From Desulforamulus hydrothermalis Lam5 = DSM 18033 (GTDB lineage: Bacteria; Bacillota; Desulfotomaculia; Desulfotomaculales; Desulfotomaculaceae), in assembly GCF_000315365.1 (NCBI RefSeq), contig NZ_CAOS01000011.1, forward strand, positions 180,189 through 244,188: a DNA stretch of 64,000 nt, read 5' to 3'. Of the stretch, positions 49,185-57,311 are shown piece by piece. The position numbers and the translations under genes were made by a program. The notes below the pieces were generated by a model, which was given only the letters and a program-made list of their open reading frames with translations, was not told the DNA's origin and did no database searches. How positions within the stretch are numbered: the stretch's first letter is position 1; every line of letters begins with the position of its first letter.

Positions 49185-50768
49185 TTGGTTCAAAAATACC
49201 TGGTAAATTTTGATTCCAGGGAATTACCCCAACAAGAAGCAGAATATTTAATTATCGGCGGCGGTATTGCCGGTTTATTTACGGCCTGGGCAGCGGCCAA
49301 AGCGGGGGCATCCGTTACACTTTTAACTAAGCGAACGGTGGCGGAAAGCAATACCGACCGGGCCCAGGGAGGCATCGCTGCAGCCCTGGGGCAGCACGAC
49401 TCCCCCGAACTTCATATGCAGGACACGCTGGTGGCCGGGGCAGGGCTGTGCGACGAAGATGCCGTAAGAATTCTCGTTAACGAAGGGCCGGAAAGGGTTA
49501 AAGAACTCATTGATATGGGGGCTTCCTTCGACCGCACAGGGAATGACCTTTGTTTCACCCGGGAGGGTTGCCACAGCCAGGACAGGATCTTACATGCCCA
49601 GGGTGATGCCACCGGGGCGGAAATTCTGCGCACCCTCAGCCAAAATGTAGCTGCTCTGGCCAGTGTAGAAATTTTAGAAAATCAATATGTCGTGGATTTG
49701 TTGGTAACTGATAATACATGCTATGGCGTGTTGGCGGTGGACCAAATATCCGGGCAATTCAGAATATTCAGGGGGCGGGTGGTGGTGCTGGCCACCGGAG
49801 GTTCCGGGCGGCTGTTTAACTATACCACCAACCCGGAAGTAGCTACCGCAGACGGCATAGCGCTGGCCTACCGGGCCGGGGCGGAGGTTATGGATATGGA
49901 ATTTATTCAATTCCATCCAACTTCGCTGGTTTTACCGGGTGCCCCTCGTTTTTTAATTTCTGAAGCAGTGCGGGGCGAGGGGGCACTGCTGCGCAATGCC
50001 AGGGGCGAGCGCTTTATGCCCCAATATCACGGTATGGCCGAGCTGGCCCCCAGGGACATTGTTTCCCGGGCCATCCTCAGTGAAATGGCCAAAACCGGAG
50101 CGGAAGCTGTTTTTTTGGATTTAACCCATTTAGATCCGGACAAAATAAAAGAGCGCTTTCCTACCATTACCCTGACCTGTGCTAAGTACGGGCTGGATAT
50201 TACCAAAGACTTTATTCCCGTAGCACCGGCTGCCCACTACATGATGGGAGGGGTAAAAACCGATCTTTGGGGCGAAACCAGTATTCAGCGTTTATTTGCC
50301 TGCGGGGAAACCAGCTGTACAGCCGTGCATGGTGCTAACCGTTTAGCCAGCAACTCCCTGTTGGATGGTTTGGTTTGGGGAGGCAGGATTGTTCAGAGGG
50401 CAGCAATGGTGTTGGAAAACCGCCTGCATCATAAGCCGGAATTTTACTGCGATCAGCTTAGGCCCACCCCGGACATTGATTTTCGTGAACTGAAAAAGAA
50501 ATTGCAGCAGATCATGGGTGAGAAGGTGGGTCCCCTGCGAACCGCCCAGCGATTAGCGGAGGCCCTGGCCTTTTTTGACCGCTGGTCTTACCTGCAAAGC
50601 CATGAGGTGAGGGAGACATCCCAGATGGAGGTGCGCAACATGCTGGAGGTGGGCGGTTTGGTTGCTGAAACGGCCATGATGCGGACTGAAAGCAGGGGCG
50701 GGCATTTCCGGTTGGATTACCCGGAAACGGCAGAGCGCTGGCGTAAACATATTATATTGAAGCGGTAA
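49185..50768 (+). CDS. nadB: L-aspartate oxidase
   Basis: NadB oxidises aspartate to iminoaspartate for NadA. The FAD-binding motif is EYLIIGGGIAGLFTAWAAAK. SNTDRAQGGIAAALG, GREGCHSQDRILHAQGDATG (with REGGH replaced by EGCH), HPTSLVLPGAPRFLISEAVRGEG in part, and the substrate loop near CGETSCTAVHGANRLASNSL are all seen. The length is about 527 residues. Two TTG starts are possible (49176, 49185); the ribosome-binding ACGGGGAG fits the second. nadC follows after 14 bases. Confidence 0.95.
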   Translation: MVQKYLVNFDSRELPQQEAEYLIIGGGIAGLFTAWAAAKAGASVTLLTKRTVAESNTDRAQGGIAAALGQHDSPELHMQDTLVAGAGLCDEDAVRILVNEGPERVKELIDMGASFDRTGNDLCFTREGCHSQDRILHAQGDATGAEILRTLSQNVAALASVEILENQYVVDLLVTDNTCYGVLAVDQISGQFRIFRGRVVVLATGGSGRLFNYTTNPEVATADGIALAYRAGAEVMDMEFIQFHPTSLVLPGAPRFLISEAVRGEGALLRNARGERFMPQYHGMAELAPRDIVSRAILSEMAKTGAEAVFLDLTHLDPDKIKERFPTITLTCAKYGLDITKDFIPVAPAAHYMMGGVKTDLWGETSIQRLFACGETSCTAVHGANRLASNSLLDGLVWGGRIVQRAAMVLENRLHHKPEFYCDQLRPTPDIDFRELKKKLQQIMGEKVGPLRTAQRLAEALAFFDRWSYLQSHEVRETSQMEVRNMLEVGGLVAETAMMRTESRGGHFRLDYPETAERWRKHIILKR

Positions 50769-50782
50769 GACGGAGGGTTCCG

Positions 50783-51643
50783 ATGGAACTAAACATGTTT
50801 GAGATAAACAAATTAATTGCCACAGCTCTGGCTGAGGACATGGGAACAGGTGATATTACCACCAACAGCATTGTGCCCTCGGGCTCTGTGGCCAGGGGCA
50901 TCATTTATGTCAAGGAGCCGGGTGTGGTGGCGGGTATTCCGGTGGCCCGGGCGGTGTTTCATTACCTGGCACCGGACATAGTTTTTACGGCCAGAGTTAA
51001 AGAGGGAGACACGCTGGCGGCCGGTGAGGTAATTGCAGAAGTTTCCGGAGACGCCCGGGCCATCCTGACGGGAGAACGGCTGGCTCTTAACTTTTTGCAG
51101 CGGATGAGCGGCATTGCCACCCGTACCGCTGCGTTGGTGGAAAAGGTTAAGCTTTACCCGGTGCGGGTGGTGGATACCAGAAAAACCACCCCGGGGCTGC
51201 GTATGTTGGAAAAGTATGCCGTACGGGTGGGCGGCGGCTTCAACCATCGTTTTGGCTTATATGATGCAGTATTAATAAAAGATAATCATATTAAGGTGGC
51301 CGGCGGCATAACCCAGGCAATACTGGCTGCCAGACAAAATGTACCGCATACCGTGAAAATTGAGGTTGAAGTAGAAAACCTGGCCGGTGTACAAGAAGCG
51401 CTGGAAGCCAGGGCGGATGTCATTATGCTGGACAACATGGATCCCGTCACCATGCGGGAAGCGGTAAAAATGATTGATGGCCGGGCGCTGGTAGAAGCCT
51501 CCGGCGGTATTGGCGAGGAAACCATTACAGCCGTAGCGAAAGCAGGCGTTGACTTGATTTCCATAGGCGCCCTGACCCATTCTGTAAAAGCTCTGGATAT
51601 CAGCCTGGATATTGGCGATATTAAACAACAAAACAGGACCTAA
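50783..51643 (+). CDS. nadC: Nicotinate-nucleotide pyrophosphorylase (carboxylating)
   Basis: NadC (quinolinate phosphoribosyltransferase) completes de novo nicotinate mononucleotide synthesis. The 286-residue protein has LAEDMGTGDITT, ALNFLQRMSGIATRTA, VVDTRKTTPGLRMLEKYAVR, NHRFGLYDAVLIKDNHI and LIEASGGI-like VEASGGIGEETI. nadA, nadB and nadC are consecutive, forming the complete aspartate-to-NaMN route. Confidence 0.97.
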   Translation: MELNMFEINKLIATALAEDMGTGDITTNSIVPSGSVARGIIYVKEPGVVAGIPVARAVFHYLAPDIVFTARVKEGDTLAAGEVIAEVSGDARAILTGERLALNFLQRMSGIATRTAALVEKVKLYPVRVVDTRKTTPGLRMLEKYAVRVGGGFNHRFGLYDAVLIKDNHIKVAGGITQAILAARQNVPHTVKIEVEVENLAGVQEALEARADVIMLDNMDPVTMREAVKMIDGRALVEASGGIGEETITAVAKAGVDLISIGALTHSVKALDISLDIGDIKQQNRT

Positions 51644-51738
51644 GTCCCCCTAAAAACCTTCTTGCGTACTATTTTCCGGCGGTCCGTTAAGGCATAACAT
51701 AGTATCAAACAGCGGGTATACAAACGGGGGTGTCCCTT

Positions 51739-52128
51739 ATGAGCAAATGTCCCCATGCTAAAAGCAACTATGGTTGCAGTGCCTTATTGGATCACGGCTT
51801 TGCCCAAAACACACTGGTAATTCCGGAAAACTGGTGGAAACAGTACTGTTCTGCCAAAAATTATAGCCAATGCCCAAACTTAAAAGCCGCCCTCAGTATG
51901 AAGCAGGATCGGGCACGTCGCCCCGCCGGCGGTACCCTGAACAGTTCCGGTGCCAACTCCCAGGGCGGTCAATTTGTCAGCAAATGGAGAAAGAACCAGA
52001 AAAAGAATAATCCGGTGCATGCCCATGGCGGCAAAGTGCCTCACTTTTGCGAAAAGCCCTGGCGTGCGGCGGAAATACGTTTCAGAGTTACCGTATCAAA
52101 GTTTTATACACGCCCCTGGATATCTTAA
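51739..52128 (+). CDS. Hypothetical cysteine-containing protein
   Basis: I do not recognise this 129-residue protein. Its N-terminal third has regularly spaced cysteines (CPHAKSNYGCSAL, then WWKQYCSAKNYSQCPN), which could bind a metal. The rest is basic and rich in Gly, Asn and Lys. The ATG at 51739 is chosen because GGGGG lies eight bases upstream, while a GTG at 51730 has no site. The first 60 residues look protein-like; the C-terminal part is less convincing, so the true end may differ. A terminator hairpin follows at 52189. Confidence 0.55.
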   Translation: MSKCPHAKSNYGCSALLDHGFAQNTLVIPENWWKQYCSAKNYSQCPNLKAALSMKQDRARRPAGGTLNSSGANSQGGQFVSKWRKNQKKNNPVHAHGGKVPHFCEKPWRAAEIRFRVTVSKFYTRPWIS

Positions 52129-52188
52129 GGGAGTTGCAGTGGCTGTTCCAAAAGCGTTTTTCTTTGTTGCAACCCTGCGCAAAACCAA

Positions 52189-52228
52189 GCATCCCGTCCC
52201 GCCTTTATGGTGAAACGGGATGTTTTTT
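52189..52228 (+). terminator. Terminator before birA
   Basis: GCATCCCGT and ACGGGATG(T) form an 8-9-base stem followed by TTTTTT. Confidence 0.8.
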
Positions 52229-52272
52229 AATAATTTTGGCTTTTGTCATTAAAGTAGTTCTTTGCAATTTTA

Positions 52273-52304
52273 ATGTTAACCGTTTGATGTATTATAGTTG
52301 ACAA
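52273..52304 (+). promoter_or_regulatory. BirA box upstream of birA
   Basis: ATGTTAACC, 14 bases, then AGTTGACAA. This fits the biotin-repressor operator (TTGTTAACC-N14/15-GGTTAACAA) with two mismatches. The right half overlaps the -35 of the birA promoter, which would give autoregulation. Confidence 0.65.
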
Positions 52305-52327
52305 AACCGGTTATCATGGTTTAAAAT
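52298..52327 (+). promoter_or_regulatory. Sigma-A type promoter for birA
   Basis: TTGACA at 52298-52303 and TAAAAT at 52322-52327 with an 18-base spacer, just upstream of birA and overlapping the BirA box. Confidence 0.65.
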
Positions 52328-52344
52328 GCCACAAGGTGAATAAC

Positions 52345-53331
52345 ATGTCTGCTAAACAAAAAATACTTGACTTATTAAAAACAGAACCTGCATATGTTTC
52401 CGGTGAGTATATTTGCCAGCAGTTACAGGTATCAAGAACTGCTGTGTGGAAAATTATAGAGTCCCTGCGGCGGGACGGCTACGCTATTGAAGCCCGGCCC
52501 CGGGCCGGCTACCGCTTGCTGGCGGTGCCGGATGTGCTGGATCCGGCCGGGTGGCTTTCCGGCCTGACTACCCGGTTGATTGGCCGTAAAACACATTATG
52601 TAAAAACCACCGCCTCCACCAATGATTTGGCCAAAGAACTGGCCAGGCAGGGTGCTGCGGAAGGGATGGCAGTGATTACCGAGGAGCAAACCAGGGGCCG
52701 CGGTCGCCTGGGACGATCCTGGCAATGTCCTCCCCGGGCGGGGCTATGCTTTTCGGTAATTTTATATCCCCAGGTTAACCCGACGGAAGTTTCCCGGTTT
52801 ACCCTGTTGGCTGCTGTGGCAGTGGTGCGGGCCTGTGAACGCACATTAGGTATCAGGGCCGGAATTAAGTGGCCTAACGATGTTTATGCCGGAGGAGCCA
52901 AATTCTGTGGCATTCTGGCTGAGATGGCAGCCGAGGCAGACCGGGTAAAGTATTTGGTGTTAGGAATCGGTGTCAATGTCAATCAAACAGAGTCAGAGTT
53001 AGCCCCTTTGGGAAGCACGGCTACCTCGCTGCGGTTGCAGTGCGGCCGGCCGGTGAGCCGTACAAAAGTGCTAAAGGCTATCCTGGAAGAACTTGACAGT
53101 TTATATGCCCTCTGGCATACTGAGGGATTTGCTTCCCTGAAAGAGCAATGGAGTAAGGTTACTCTTTGGTATGGTGCTTCAGTAGTGGTAAGTGATTTGC
53201 ACAGGGTATGGGAAGGGATTATGGAAGGCATTGACAACAACGGTGCCTTGATCCTGCGACTGCCAGACAACACCTGCAAAACTTTTTATTCAGGTGAAGT
53301 ATCTCTCCGCCCCTCGCCTCAAGCTGAATGA
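52345..53331 (+). CDS. birA: Bifunctional biotin ligase/biotin operon repressor
   Basis: BirA attaches biotin to carboxylase carrier domains and, with biotinyl-AMP, represses biotin genes. The N-terminal helix-turn-helix is visible (YVSGEYICQQLQVSRTAVWKII in part), so it is the repressor form. The ligase core has STNDLAKELA, the biotinyl-AMP loop TRGRGRLGRSW and KWPNDVYAGGAKFCGIL. The length is 328 residues. The ATG at 52345 has AAGGTG six bases upstream. The BirA boxes before birA and bioY support the regulatory role. No biotin-synthesis gene is in the window, only transport. Confidence 0.95.
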   Translation: MSAKQKILDLLKTEPAYVSGEYICQQLQVSRTAVWKIIESLRRDGYAIEARPRAGYRLLAVPDVLDPAGWLSGLTTRLIGRKTHYVKTTASTNDLAKELARQGAAEGMAVITEEQTRGRGRLGRSWQCPPRAGLCFSVILYPQVNPTEVSRFTLLAAVAVVRACERTLGIRAGIKWPNDVYAGGAKFCGILAEMAAEADRVKYLVLGIGVNVNQTESELAPLGSTATSLRLQCGRPVSRTKVLKAILEELDSLYALWHTEGFASLKEQWSKVTLWYGASVVVSDLHRVWEGIMEGIDNNGALILRLPDNTCKTFYSGEVSLRPSPQAE

Positions 53332-53349
53332 ACCTGGTTGGTCATGTAC

Positions 53350-53373
53350 AGCCCTTGCCGCATGGCAAGGGCT
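53350..53373 (+). other. Hairpin after birA
   Basis: AGCCCTTGCC and GGCAAGGGCT form a perfect 10-base stem around GCAT. No T-run follows, so it may be a weak terminator or a 3'-end stabiliser for birA. Confidence 0.55.
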
Positions 53374-53418
53374 GATACACCAAATACAAAACTGAGGGGG
53401 GGTTTTTGTTTCGATTAA

Positions 53419-53450
53419 ATGTTAACTTTATAAAACAAAAAGGTTAACAA
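53419..53450 (+). promoter_or_regulatory. BirA box upstream of bioY
   Basis: ATGTTAAC, 15 bases, then GGTTAACAA, ending just before the bioY ribosome-binding AAGGAGG. The right half matches the biotin-repressor consensus exactly. Confidence 0.75.
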
Positions 53451-53464
53451 AGGAGGTTTATTTT

Positions 53465-54052
53465 GTGAAATTAACCAGCAAAGAAATTGCTTTAGCGGGT
53501 TTAATGGCTGCGGTTATGGTGGTGGTAACGGTAATTACCCGGATACCCTTTGTTTACGCAGCCATCCCCTTTAGTTTGCAACCACTGGTGGCAGTTTTAG
53601 CCGGGGTATTACTGGGGCCGCGCATCGGCACCCTAAGCGTGGCAGTTTATTTGCTGCTTGGTTTGCTGGGGCTGCCGGTTTTTGCTACTCAACCCTTCGG
53701 CGGTATTGCTTATGTGTTGAAGCCAACTTTTGGATTTTTATTGGGGCAGTGCCTGGCTGCCTATGCAGCAGGAAAAATGCTGTCAGTTAATAAAAAACGC
53801 AACAAGTTATCTTATCTGACGGCTGCCCTGGCGGGCATGGCGGTAATATACCTGGTGGGGTTGCCCTATGTCTATATAATATTAAACTTTTATCTGGGGA
53901 AAGCAGTTGGGGTGATGGGAGTTTTAAAGATGGCTTTGCTGCCCTTTGTTTTGTGGGATGTGTTAAAAGCAGGGGCAGTGGCGGTGCTTGCTCTGGCAAT
54001 CCACAGTCGCCTGCCGGAACTGTCGCCGGCGCTTAAGCAAAAGCTGCCGTAA
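53465..54052 (+). CDS. bioY: Biotin transporter substrate-binding membrane protein BioY
   Basis: BioY is the substrate-specific (S) component of ECF-type biotin transporters. The 195-residue protein is almost wholly hydrophobic with about six membrane segments. It has the family signatures PFSLQPLVAVLAGVLLGPRIG, LGLLGLPVFA and GGIAYVLKPTFGFLLG. The start is a GTG eight bases after AGGAGG. A BirA box overlaps the promoter region. Its 3' end overlaps a hairpin that is duplicated on the far side of repeat copy 5. Confidence 0.94.
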   Translation: MKLTSKEIALAGLMAAVMVVVTVITRIPFVYAAIPFSLQPLVAVLAGVLLGPRIGTLSVAVYLLLGLLGLPVFATQPFGGIAYVLKPTFGFLLGQCLAAYAAGKMLSVNKKRNKLSYLTAALAGMAVIYLVGLPYVYIILNFYLGKAVGVMGVLKMALLPFVLWDVLKAGAVAVLALAIHSRLPELSPALKQKLP

Positions 54053-54340
54053 TGCGGCAGCTTCAGGCTGTAGACAAACATAATCGGTGGCTTATGATCC
54101 CCTTTGGCTCCGGTCTACGCACCGACAGCACTATGATTCGCTACGGTCGCCATTGGGGTCGCCTCAAACGGGCCATCCTGGCCCGGTTCGGCTGGCGCCC
54201 ACGTCCTGTGGGCGCCACCCCAATGGCTCCTTTCGCTCATCAAGTGCTGTTACCGGTGCTTCGACAAGTCGCCGACAGGGGATCATAAAACCACCTCACT
54301 TTGTTTTACAACCATTATCGACACTGCCGTAATGCGGCAG
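54041..54340 (-). repeat. Quasi-palindromic intergenic element, copy 5 (full length, reversed, with identical flanking hairpins)
   Basis: The body (about 54064-54323) is a full-length copy in the opposite orientation to the other five. The ends are GCTGTAGACAAA and TTTACAACC-ATTATCGACA. The inner pair is GTGGCTTATGATCCCC and GGGGATCATAAAACCAC, and both central hairpins are present (loops ATCCT and GTCCT on this strand). The sequence CTGCCGTAATGCGGCAGCTT occurs identically at both borders (54044-54063 and 54324-54343) and is itself a hairpin. The left copy overlaps the bioY stop codon. Because loop TAATG has the same orientation on both sides, this is a direct duplication and not an extension of the inverted repeat. 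The element lies 3' of the minus-strand reductase gene as well as of bioY. Confidence 0.88.
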
Positions 54341-54360
54341 CTTATTTAACGGGTGCTGAA

Positions 54361-55017
54361 CTACAGGAGGGCCTTTTGAATTTCCTCGATGCCCAAACGT
54401 TCAACGAATTTAAACATTCTTTCGCCGTTTTTGGCATTGTCTTTATAATAATTAATTAACCTGGTTGCCAAATCAACTACCTGCTCCTCGGTTAATCCTT
54501 CGGCCAGCACTTTGCCGATGTGAGGGGCAGCACCGGCGTTGCCGCCAATTAAAACGGTAAAGCCGTTGGGTTTGCCGAATGCGCCAAAGTCCCTTGTCCA
54601 GGCTTCGCAGCAGTTTAAGGGACAGCCGGAGATGCCCATTTTAAATTTATTGGGCAACGGCGTGCCGCTGAATAATTGATCCAGTTTGGCGGCCAAGCTC
54701 AAGGAATCTTGCTTGCCGTACTTGCAAAAAGAAGACCCGGGGCAGGCTTGCACGCTTCTCACACACAGACCGGTAGCCGGGGCGGGTTCCATACCCAAGT
54801 CATCCCATACTTTGTTGACATCTTCTTCTTTAATGCCCACCAGCGCAATACGTTGTGAAGCGGTAAGCTTTACCACAGGAATTTGATATTTTTCTACTAC
54901 ATCTGCCAATTTGCGTAGAATTTCAGCATTTAATAAGCCTGCTAAACCTGTTTTTGGTACAATAGCGTAAGTTTGGTTATCCCGTTGTAAAATAGCTGCT
55001 TTTGGTGCTTCGCTCAT
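54361..55017 (-). CDS. Small siroheme nitrite/sulfite reductase-like protein (assimilatory low-molecular-weight type)
   Basis: The 218-residue protein is about a third of normal sulfite or nitrite reductases. It carries the C-terminal siroheme/[4Fe-4S] cysteines in VQACPGSSFCKYGKQ and ISGCPLNCCEAW. An N-terminal ferrodoxin-like half-domain is also present (YAIVPKTGLAGLLNAE, KLTASQRIALVGI). This matches the small low-spin assimilatory-type sulfite reductases of Desulfovibrio and methanogens. Its physiological substrate is not proven. The ATG at 55017 is eight bases after GGAG. It is monocistronic and convergent with bioY across repeat copy 5. Confidence 0.85.
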   Translation of the reverse strand: MSEAPKAAILQRDNQTYAIVPKTGLAGLLNAEILRKLADVVEKYQIPVVKLTASQRIALVGIKEEDVNKVWDDLGMEPAPATGLCVRSVQACPGSSFCKYGKQDSLSLAAKLDQLFSGTPLPNKFKMGISGCPLNCCEAWTRDFGAFGKPNGFTVLIGGNAGAAPHIGKVLAEGLTEEQVVDLATRLINYYKDNAKNGERMFKFVERLGIEEIQKALL

Positions 55018-55209
55018 AATCAATACTCCTTTCCGGTTTTAAAGTATACTAAAATGGTAAACTAAAAAAATAATAATAAATTATTCTTTGTTAAAAGTTA
55101 TTTTCCTTTAGCAAAAAGCAAAGTTAAAATAGTAAAAATTATCAGCCGGAAGGATTGGCTAACAAAATATTATAGCCTTTATTTATAAAAGAAAATAAAT
55201 TTGGTAGAA

Positions 55210-55238
55210 TTGCTCTTGGATTATTAAAGGGTTAAAAT
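55210..55238 (+). promoter_or_regulatory. Sigma-A type promoter for coaX
   Basis: TTGCTC at 55210-55215 and TAAAAT at 55233-55238 with a 17-base spacer, about 40 bases before coaX. The 190 bases upstream, up to the minus-strand reductase gene, are AT-rich and I see no gene in them. Confidence 0.55.
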
Positions 55239-55285
55239 TCTAGCATGAAATATTGTAACTTATTAAGCGGAAAGGCGTGAAAAGT

Positions 55286-56086
55286 TTGATACTGGCAATT
55301 GATATAGGTAATACCAATATTGTTTTCGGAGTGTTTCAAAACAAAAATCTGATTGCCCACTGGCGCCTGTCTACTGATCGCAACCGGACGGCGGATGAGT
55401 ACGGTGTCTTGTTGAAAGAGCTGTACAGCTTATCCCATATCAATATGCAAGGAGTGGAGGGTGTTATCATCTCCTCGGTGGTACCGCCCATTAACAGTAC
55501 CATAGAGTCGATGGTAAAAAAATATTTTTCGCTGCAGCCCGTTTTGGTTGGGCCGGGTATTAAAACCGGTATTTCCGTCAAGACGGAAAACCCCCGGGAG
55601 GTGGGAGCGGATCGCATTGTTAATGCGGTGGCTGCATATTCTTTATACGGTGGGCCGCTGATTATTGTTGATTTTGGTACTGCCACCACTTTCTGCTGTG
55701 TAACGGCCAGGGGAGAATATTTGGGAGGTGCCATTGCACCCGGCATCGGCATCTCCACCGAAGCTTTATTTGCCAGAGCAGCCAAGTTGCCGCGGGTTGA
55801 ATTAATTAAACCGGCCGGGGTGATTGGCAAGAATACTGTTACCGCCATGCAGTCCGGCATCATATTTGGTTTCGCCGGGCAGGTGGAATTTATGGTTAAG
55901 AAAATGAAGCAAGAGTTGGGCGGCGAAGCTCGAGTGATTGCAACCGGTGGTTTGGCGGAGATTATTGCCAGGGAAACAACCGTGATTGATAAGGTAAATC
56001 CGTTCCTTACCTTAACCGGTTTGCGTATTCTTTATGACCGCAATCAACCGCAGGGTGATGCAGGGGGGCCTGCGTTATGCAAATAG
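55286..56086 (+). CDS. coaX: Type III pantothenate kinase
   Basis: CoaX phosphorylates pantothenate in the first step of CoA synthesis and uses the pantothenate made by the panBCD genes upstream. Signatures are [41 protein letters not shown] and [13 protein letters not shown]. The TTG at 55286 is preferred because GGAAAGG lies ten bases upstream and the protein then starts like its relatives (MILAIDIGN); a GTG at 55277 is also possible. The length is about 266 residues. The end overlaps dusB by ten bases. Confidence 0.93.
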   Translation: MILAIDIGNTNIVFGVFQNKNLIAHWRLSTDRNRTADEYGVLLKELYSLSHINMQGVEGVIISSVVPPINSTIESMVKKYFSLQPVLVGPGIKTGISVKTENPREVGADRIVNAVAAYSLYGGPLIIVDFGTATTFCCVTARGEYLGGAIAPGIGISTEALFARAAKLPRVELIKPAGVIGKNTVTAMQSGIIFGFAGQVEFMVKKMKQELGGEARVIATGGLAEIIARETTVIDKVNPFLTLTGLRILYDRNQPQGDAGGPALCK

Positions 56087-57033
56087 GCTCTGTCAAACTG
56101 CCTAACCCGGTTATTGCCGCCCCGATGGCCGGAGTTACTGACAGGGCATTTCGTATTATTGCCAGGGAGATGGGCTGTGCTTTGGCTGTGACCGAAATGG
56201 TCAGCGATTTGGCTTTGCTTTATGCCAATCCCCGGACTTATCGCATGCTTGATTTTCGGGGCGAGGCTTTTCCGCTGAGTGTGCAGATATTTGGTTCGCA
56301 GCCTGATACCATGGGGCAAGCCGCTGCCATTGTGGTACAACGCGGGGCCAATATGATAGATATTAACATGGGCTGCCCAACCCCTAAAATTGTTAAAAAT
56401 GGTGAAGGTAGCGCATTAATGAAAAACCCGGCTTTGGCAGGGAAAATAGTTGAAGCGGTAGTGCGGGCGGTACCCGGAGTGCCGGTTACAGTAAAAATGC
56501 GCAAGGGATGGGATGAGCATTCGGTAAACGCTGTAGAGCTGGCCAGGATTGTCGAGGCGGCCGGTGCGTCAGCGGTAACTGTGCACGGACGTACCCGCAA
56601 TCAATTTTACAGCGGCCGGGCTGACTGGGATATCATACGACAGGTTAAGGAAGCCCTGCAGATTCCGGTTATTGGCAACGGCGACATCTGGGCGCCCCGG
56701 GATGCCATGAGAATGTTGCAGGAAACCGGCTGCGACGGTATCATGGTGGGCCGGGCAGCCATGGGCAATCCTTGGATATTCCGCGATATTGTGCATTTTC
56801 TGGCCACCGGGGAAGAACTGCCGCCGCCAACGACCGAAGAACGGATCAATACCGCTCTGCGCCATCTGGCTTTAATGGTCGAATCCAAAGGAGAGCAGGT
56901 GGCTGTCTTTGAAATGAGAAAACATGCAGCCTGGTATACCAAAGGCTGCCGGGGAGCGGCACGCATCAGAGAAAGTATTAACAAGTCCCAAAGTCGAAAG
57001 GAAATTGAAGATATCTTAAAAAGCCTGCTCTAA
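56077..57033 (+). CDS. dusB: tRNA-dihydrouridine synthase, DusB type
   Basis: Dus enzymes reduce uridines in the tRNA D-loop with FMN and NADPH. The 318-residue protein has [19 protein letters not shown], the substrate region [20 protein letters not shown] with the catalytic cysteine, [12 protein letters not shown] and [28 protein letters not shown] is near the end. coaX, dusB and greA/lysS as near neighbours are common in clostridia. The start overlaps coaX; a hairpin of the repeat system overlaps its stop codon. Confidence 0.94.
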   Translation: MQIGSVKLPNPVIAAPMAGVTDRAFRIIAREMGCALAVTEMVSDLALLYANPRTYRMLDFRGEAFPLSVQIFGSQPDTMGQAAAIVVQRGANMIDINMGCPTPKIVKNGEGSALMKNPALAGKIVEAVVRAVPGVPVTVKMRKGWDEHSVNAVELARIVEAAGASAVTVHGRTRNQFYSGRADWDIIRQVKEALQIPVIGNGDIWAPRDAMRMLQETGCDGIMVGRAAMGNPWIFRDIVHFLATGEELPPPTTEERINTALRHLALMVESKGEQVAVFEMRKHAAWYTKGCRGAARIRESINKSQSRKEIEDILKSLL

Positions 57034-57178
57034 AGGCATTAACAGCCACCGGCGACCCAATGGCCAACGTAGCGAATCATAGTGCTGCCGCTGCCGGTGC
57101 GTAGACCGGAACCAAAGGGGACCATCAACCATGATAATGTTTGTCAACACTCTGGATCCTGCCTGCTTAAGGCAGGAT
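57023..57178 (+). repeat. Quasi-palindromic intergenic element, copy 6 (right half only)
   Basis: Only the right arm survives: GCGAATCATAGTGCTG, CGGTGCGTAGACCGGA, AAAGGGGACCAT, and an end GTTTGTCAACACTCTG. It is bracketed by a hairpin pair: GCCTGCTCTAAAGGC at 57023-57037, overlapping the dusB stop, and GCCTGCTTAAGGC inside a larger stem at 57161-57173. The two are alike and direct, so the bracketing persists although the left half of the body is gone. Confidence 0.65.
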
Positions 57179-57188
57179 ATTTTATTTG
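57156..57188 (+). terminator. Terminator after dusB
   Basis: ATCCTGCC and GGCAGGAT form an 8-base stem followed by ATTTTATTT. It is the right-hand hairpin of repeat copy 6 and probably ends the coaX-dusB transcript. Confidence 0.7.
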
Positions 57189-57311
57189 CCGAAAGAGATG
57201 TACTCTCTGCAAACTTTTTTCCTTAAGCGGGGCATTTTAAATAATGAATCCAGGCCGGCAGGCATATGATTGTAAAGGAAAACCCATAATACGGGAACGG
57301 GGGAAGCAAGT

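Noticed and set aside
54052..54332. Arginine- and serine-rich open frames inside the palindromic repeats, on both strands and in several frames
   Set aside because: They follow from the palindrome's base composition, recur in different frames in different copies, lack ribosome-binding sites and are broken in the deleted copies.
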